A stretch of DNA of 64,000 nt from positions 1 to 64,000 of the forward strand of contig CBDIIF010000009.1 of assembly GCA_965279595.1 (NCBI GenBank), given 5' to 3'. Below the pieces are notes generated by a model. The model was not told where the DNA came from and ran no database searches. It saw only the letters and a list, made by a program, of their open reading frames with translations. Shown one piece after another: positions 62,901-64,000 of the stretch (positions are counted from its first letter, which is position 1; every line of letters starts with the position of its first letter). The translations under genes and the position numbers were made by a program. This DNA is from CAIKLP01 sp965279595 (GTDB taxonomy: Bacteria; Bacteroidota; Bacteroidia; Sphingobacteriales; Sphingobacteriaceae).

Positions 62901-64000
62901 AACTAAATGGATCTAATTTAATATATTTATTATTTAATTAAAAAGAAATTTTTATCATAGAGCGTATATGCTTTAGATAAATAGTTAGCTATAACTCCAA
63001 AATAATTTTACTTGAGAACTTTAATAGTCACCAATCATTTTCAACGTTTACATCACTGTTCATCATATAATAATCAAAATTTATAGATTCGACTATTATT
63101 GTTACTTATTTGTAATCCTAAGATATTTTAAACATGAATTTGAGTAGGGTTATCATAAAGAACAATTAATTCAAAAACTCAGTATTTGTTTATTACATTT
63201 CAGAGTAAATATATTTATTTGATATCCATATCACAGATAATTATTTTATATAAAAAGAATGCTTCATAAACTTGAGGGCATTTTTCGCTATTCATTTCAG
63301 TTTATTTTCATTCAAATAGAATCAAAATTAATAAGGTCAAATAATTTCACTTCAATCATTATAATTAATTTTTATGAATGGAATTATTTTCAAGAACTTA
63401 TCATTTCTTGAAAGCTAGAATTAATTAGAGGCATATCATATACTAAACGTAGTTTCATTTGGATAAGCTTAATTAATTAATCTTTACTTTTAGGATATAA
63501 GTACATCATTTAGTGTGATCGATATACTGATTCATTCGGGATTATTGGATAATATATTAATAATTAATGTAGAAATTCTCGAAAATTCATTATGTATTAT
63601 TTCTATAATTAATTCATAAATGGACAACGATTAAATCATATTAAAAAATTTGATTTTAGAAAATGCCTCATTAAAATTTCCTAAAGAAAAAGGTTTGAAT
63701 TCCAAGATTTCATTTATTTAAATAAGTTTCATATTCATTAAAATAAGTGAGTTATATTTTTCAAATATTCATATTGAATAATTTAATGTGATTAGAATAA
63801 TGAATTCTTAGAAATTGTAAGTTAAAAATTTAAAAGGTGACAATTCAACTATAGCATGTTTAATCTATAGTTATGCCTTCACTAATGTATTAAATCAAAT
63901 TGATTTGCATTCGATTACTGCCTCGTAAACTTTACTTTATTTTGACTCATAACATTATTTACTGAAATTAGAAATATCTAACTTTTAATTATTTCAATTC
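59944..64000 (+). CDS. Large lectin-like / Cys-rich / beta-helix membrane protein F, 5' part, intact
   Basis: Start MYLKLLALIW (signal peptide) chosen by alignment with E; introns at 59976-60001 (26 nt) and 61067-61089 (23 nt) make an uninterrupted frame of 1336 codons to the window edge. Residues ~20-300 resemble a LamG/ConA-type lectin domain (SCC near the start, IEWYSDFQ, GWSFFQFSY). Residues ~300-745 are growth-factor-receptor-like Cys repeats (CVPGCLKC, CKKCPDKCEFC, CEMCYY). From ~750 on, Asn/Ile/Leu-rich beta-helix-like repeats. By analogy with D and E, a GHIG-type Cys box and several TM segments should follow beyond the edge. Likely a plasma-membrane protein; ligand unknown. No TGA or indel seen, unlike D and E. 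Confidence 0.8.

Noticed and set aside
1..64000. Short ORFs bounded by TAA/TAG under the standard code, on both strands
   Set aside because: They are fragments or other-frame shadows of long frames that open when TAA/TAG are Gln; most are Leu/Gln-rich antisense or shifted readings of antigen repeats.

Overview
The window looks like macronuclear DNA of an oligohymenophorean ciliate of the Paramecium type. It is very AT-rich. Almost every long reading frame opens only when TAA and TAG are read as glutamine and TGA is kept as the sole stop (ciliate nuclear code). Introns are tiny (22-26 nt, mostly GTA...TAG). The three largest cysteine-rich proteins have the architecture of Paramecium surface (immobilization) antigens: a signal peptide, endless Cys-x(n)-Cys modules, central tandem repeats, and an Asn/Thr-rich stalk with a hydrophobic GPI-type tail. 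The species and the antigen serotypes cannot be named from the sequence alone.

Layout. 1-1986 (+): 3' part of a TROVE + von Willebrand A protein (Ro60/TEP1/p80-like). 2.7-5.0 kb (-): decayed relic related to the large membrane protein at 23.9-33.3 kb. 5.4-6.1 kb (+): relics of a small gene and of a surface antigen. 7.68-14.22 kb (+): surface antigen A, open over 2166 codons except one in-frame TGA. 14.3-16.2 kb (-): second membrane-protein relic. 17.41-23.51 kb (+): surface antigen B, paralogue of A, with three in-frame TGAs. 23.94-33.27 kb (+): large lectin-like/Cys-rich/beta-helix/multi-TM membrane-protein pseudogene D. 33.5-34.1 kb (+): a small ORF followed by another antigen relic. 34.75-42.63 kb (-): intact single-exon STAND protein (NACHT + pentapeptide-like + WD40). 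43.47-43.87 kb (+): small unknown gene. 44.71-51.11 kb (+): surface antigen C with two frameshifts and a GC-AG intron. 52.47-59.48 kb (+): membrane-protein paralogue E, disrupted. 59.94 kb to the end (+): paralogue F, intact as far as it can be read.

Taken together the window reads as an accessory, duplication-rich locus of the kind expected near a chromosome end. Two cell-surface families (GPI-type antigens, and giant Cys-rich/beta-helix multi-TM proteins) have been copied, inverted, recombined and left to decay, next to three apparently intact genes (TROVE-vWA, NACHT-WD40, membrane protein F). Cells of this group express one antigen at a time; whether these copies are a silent archive, recent pseudogenes or partly expressed cannot be settled from sequence. 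All translations were made by eye, so isolated single-base disruptions could also be assembly errors.
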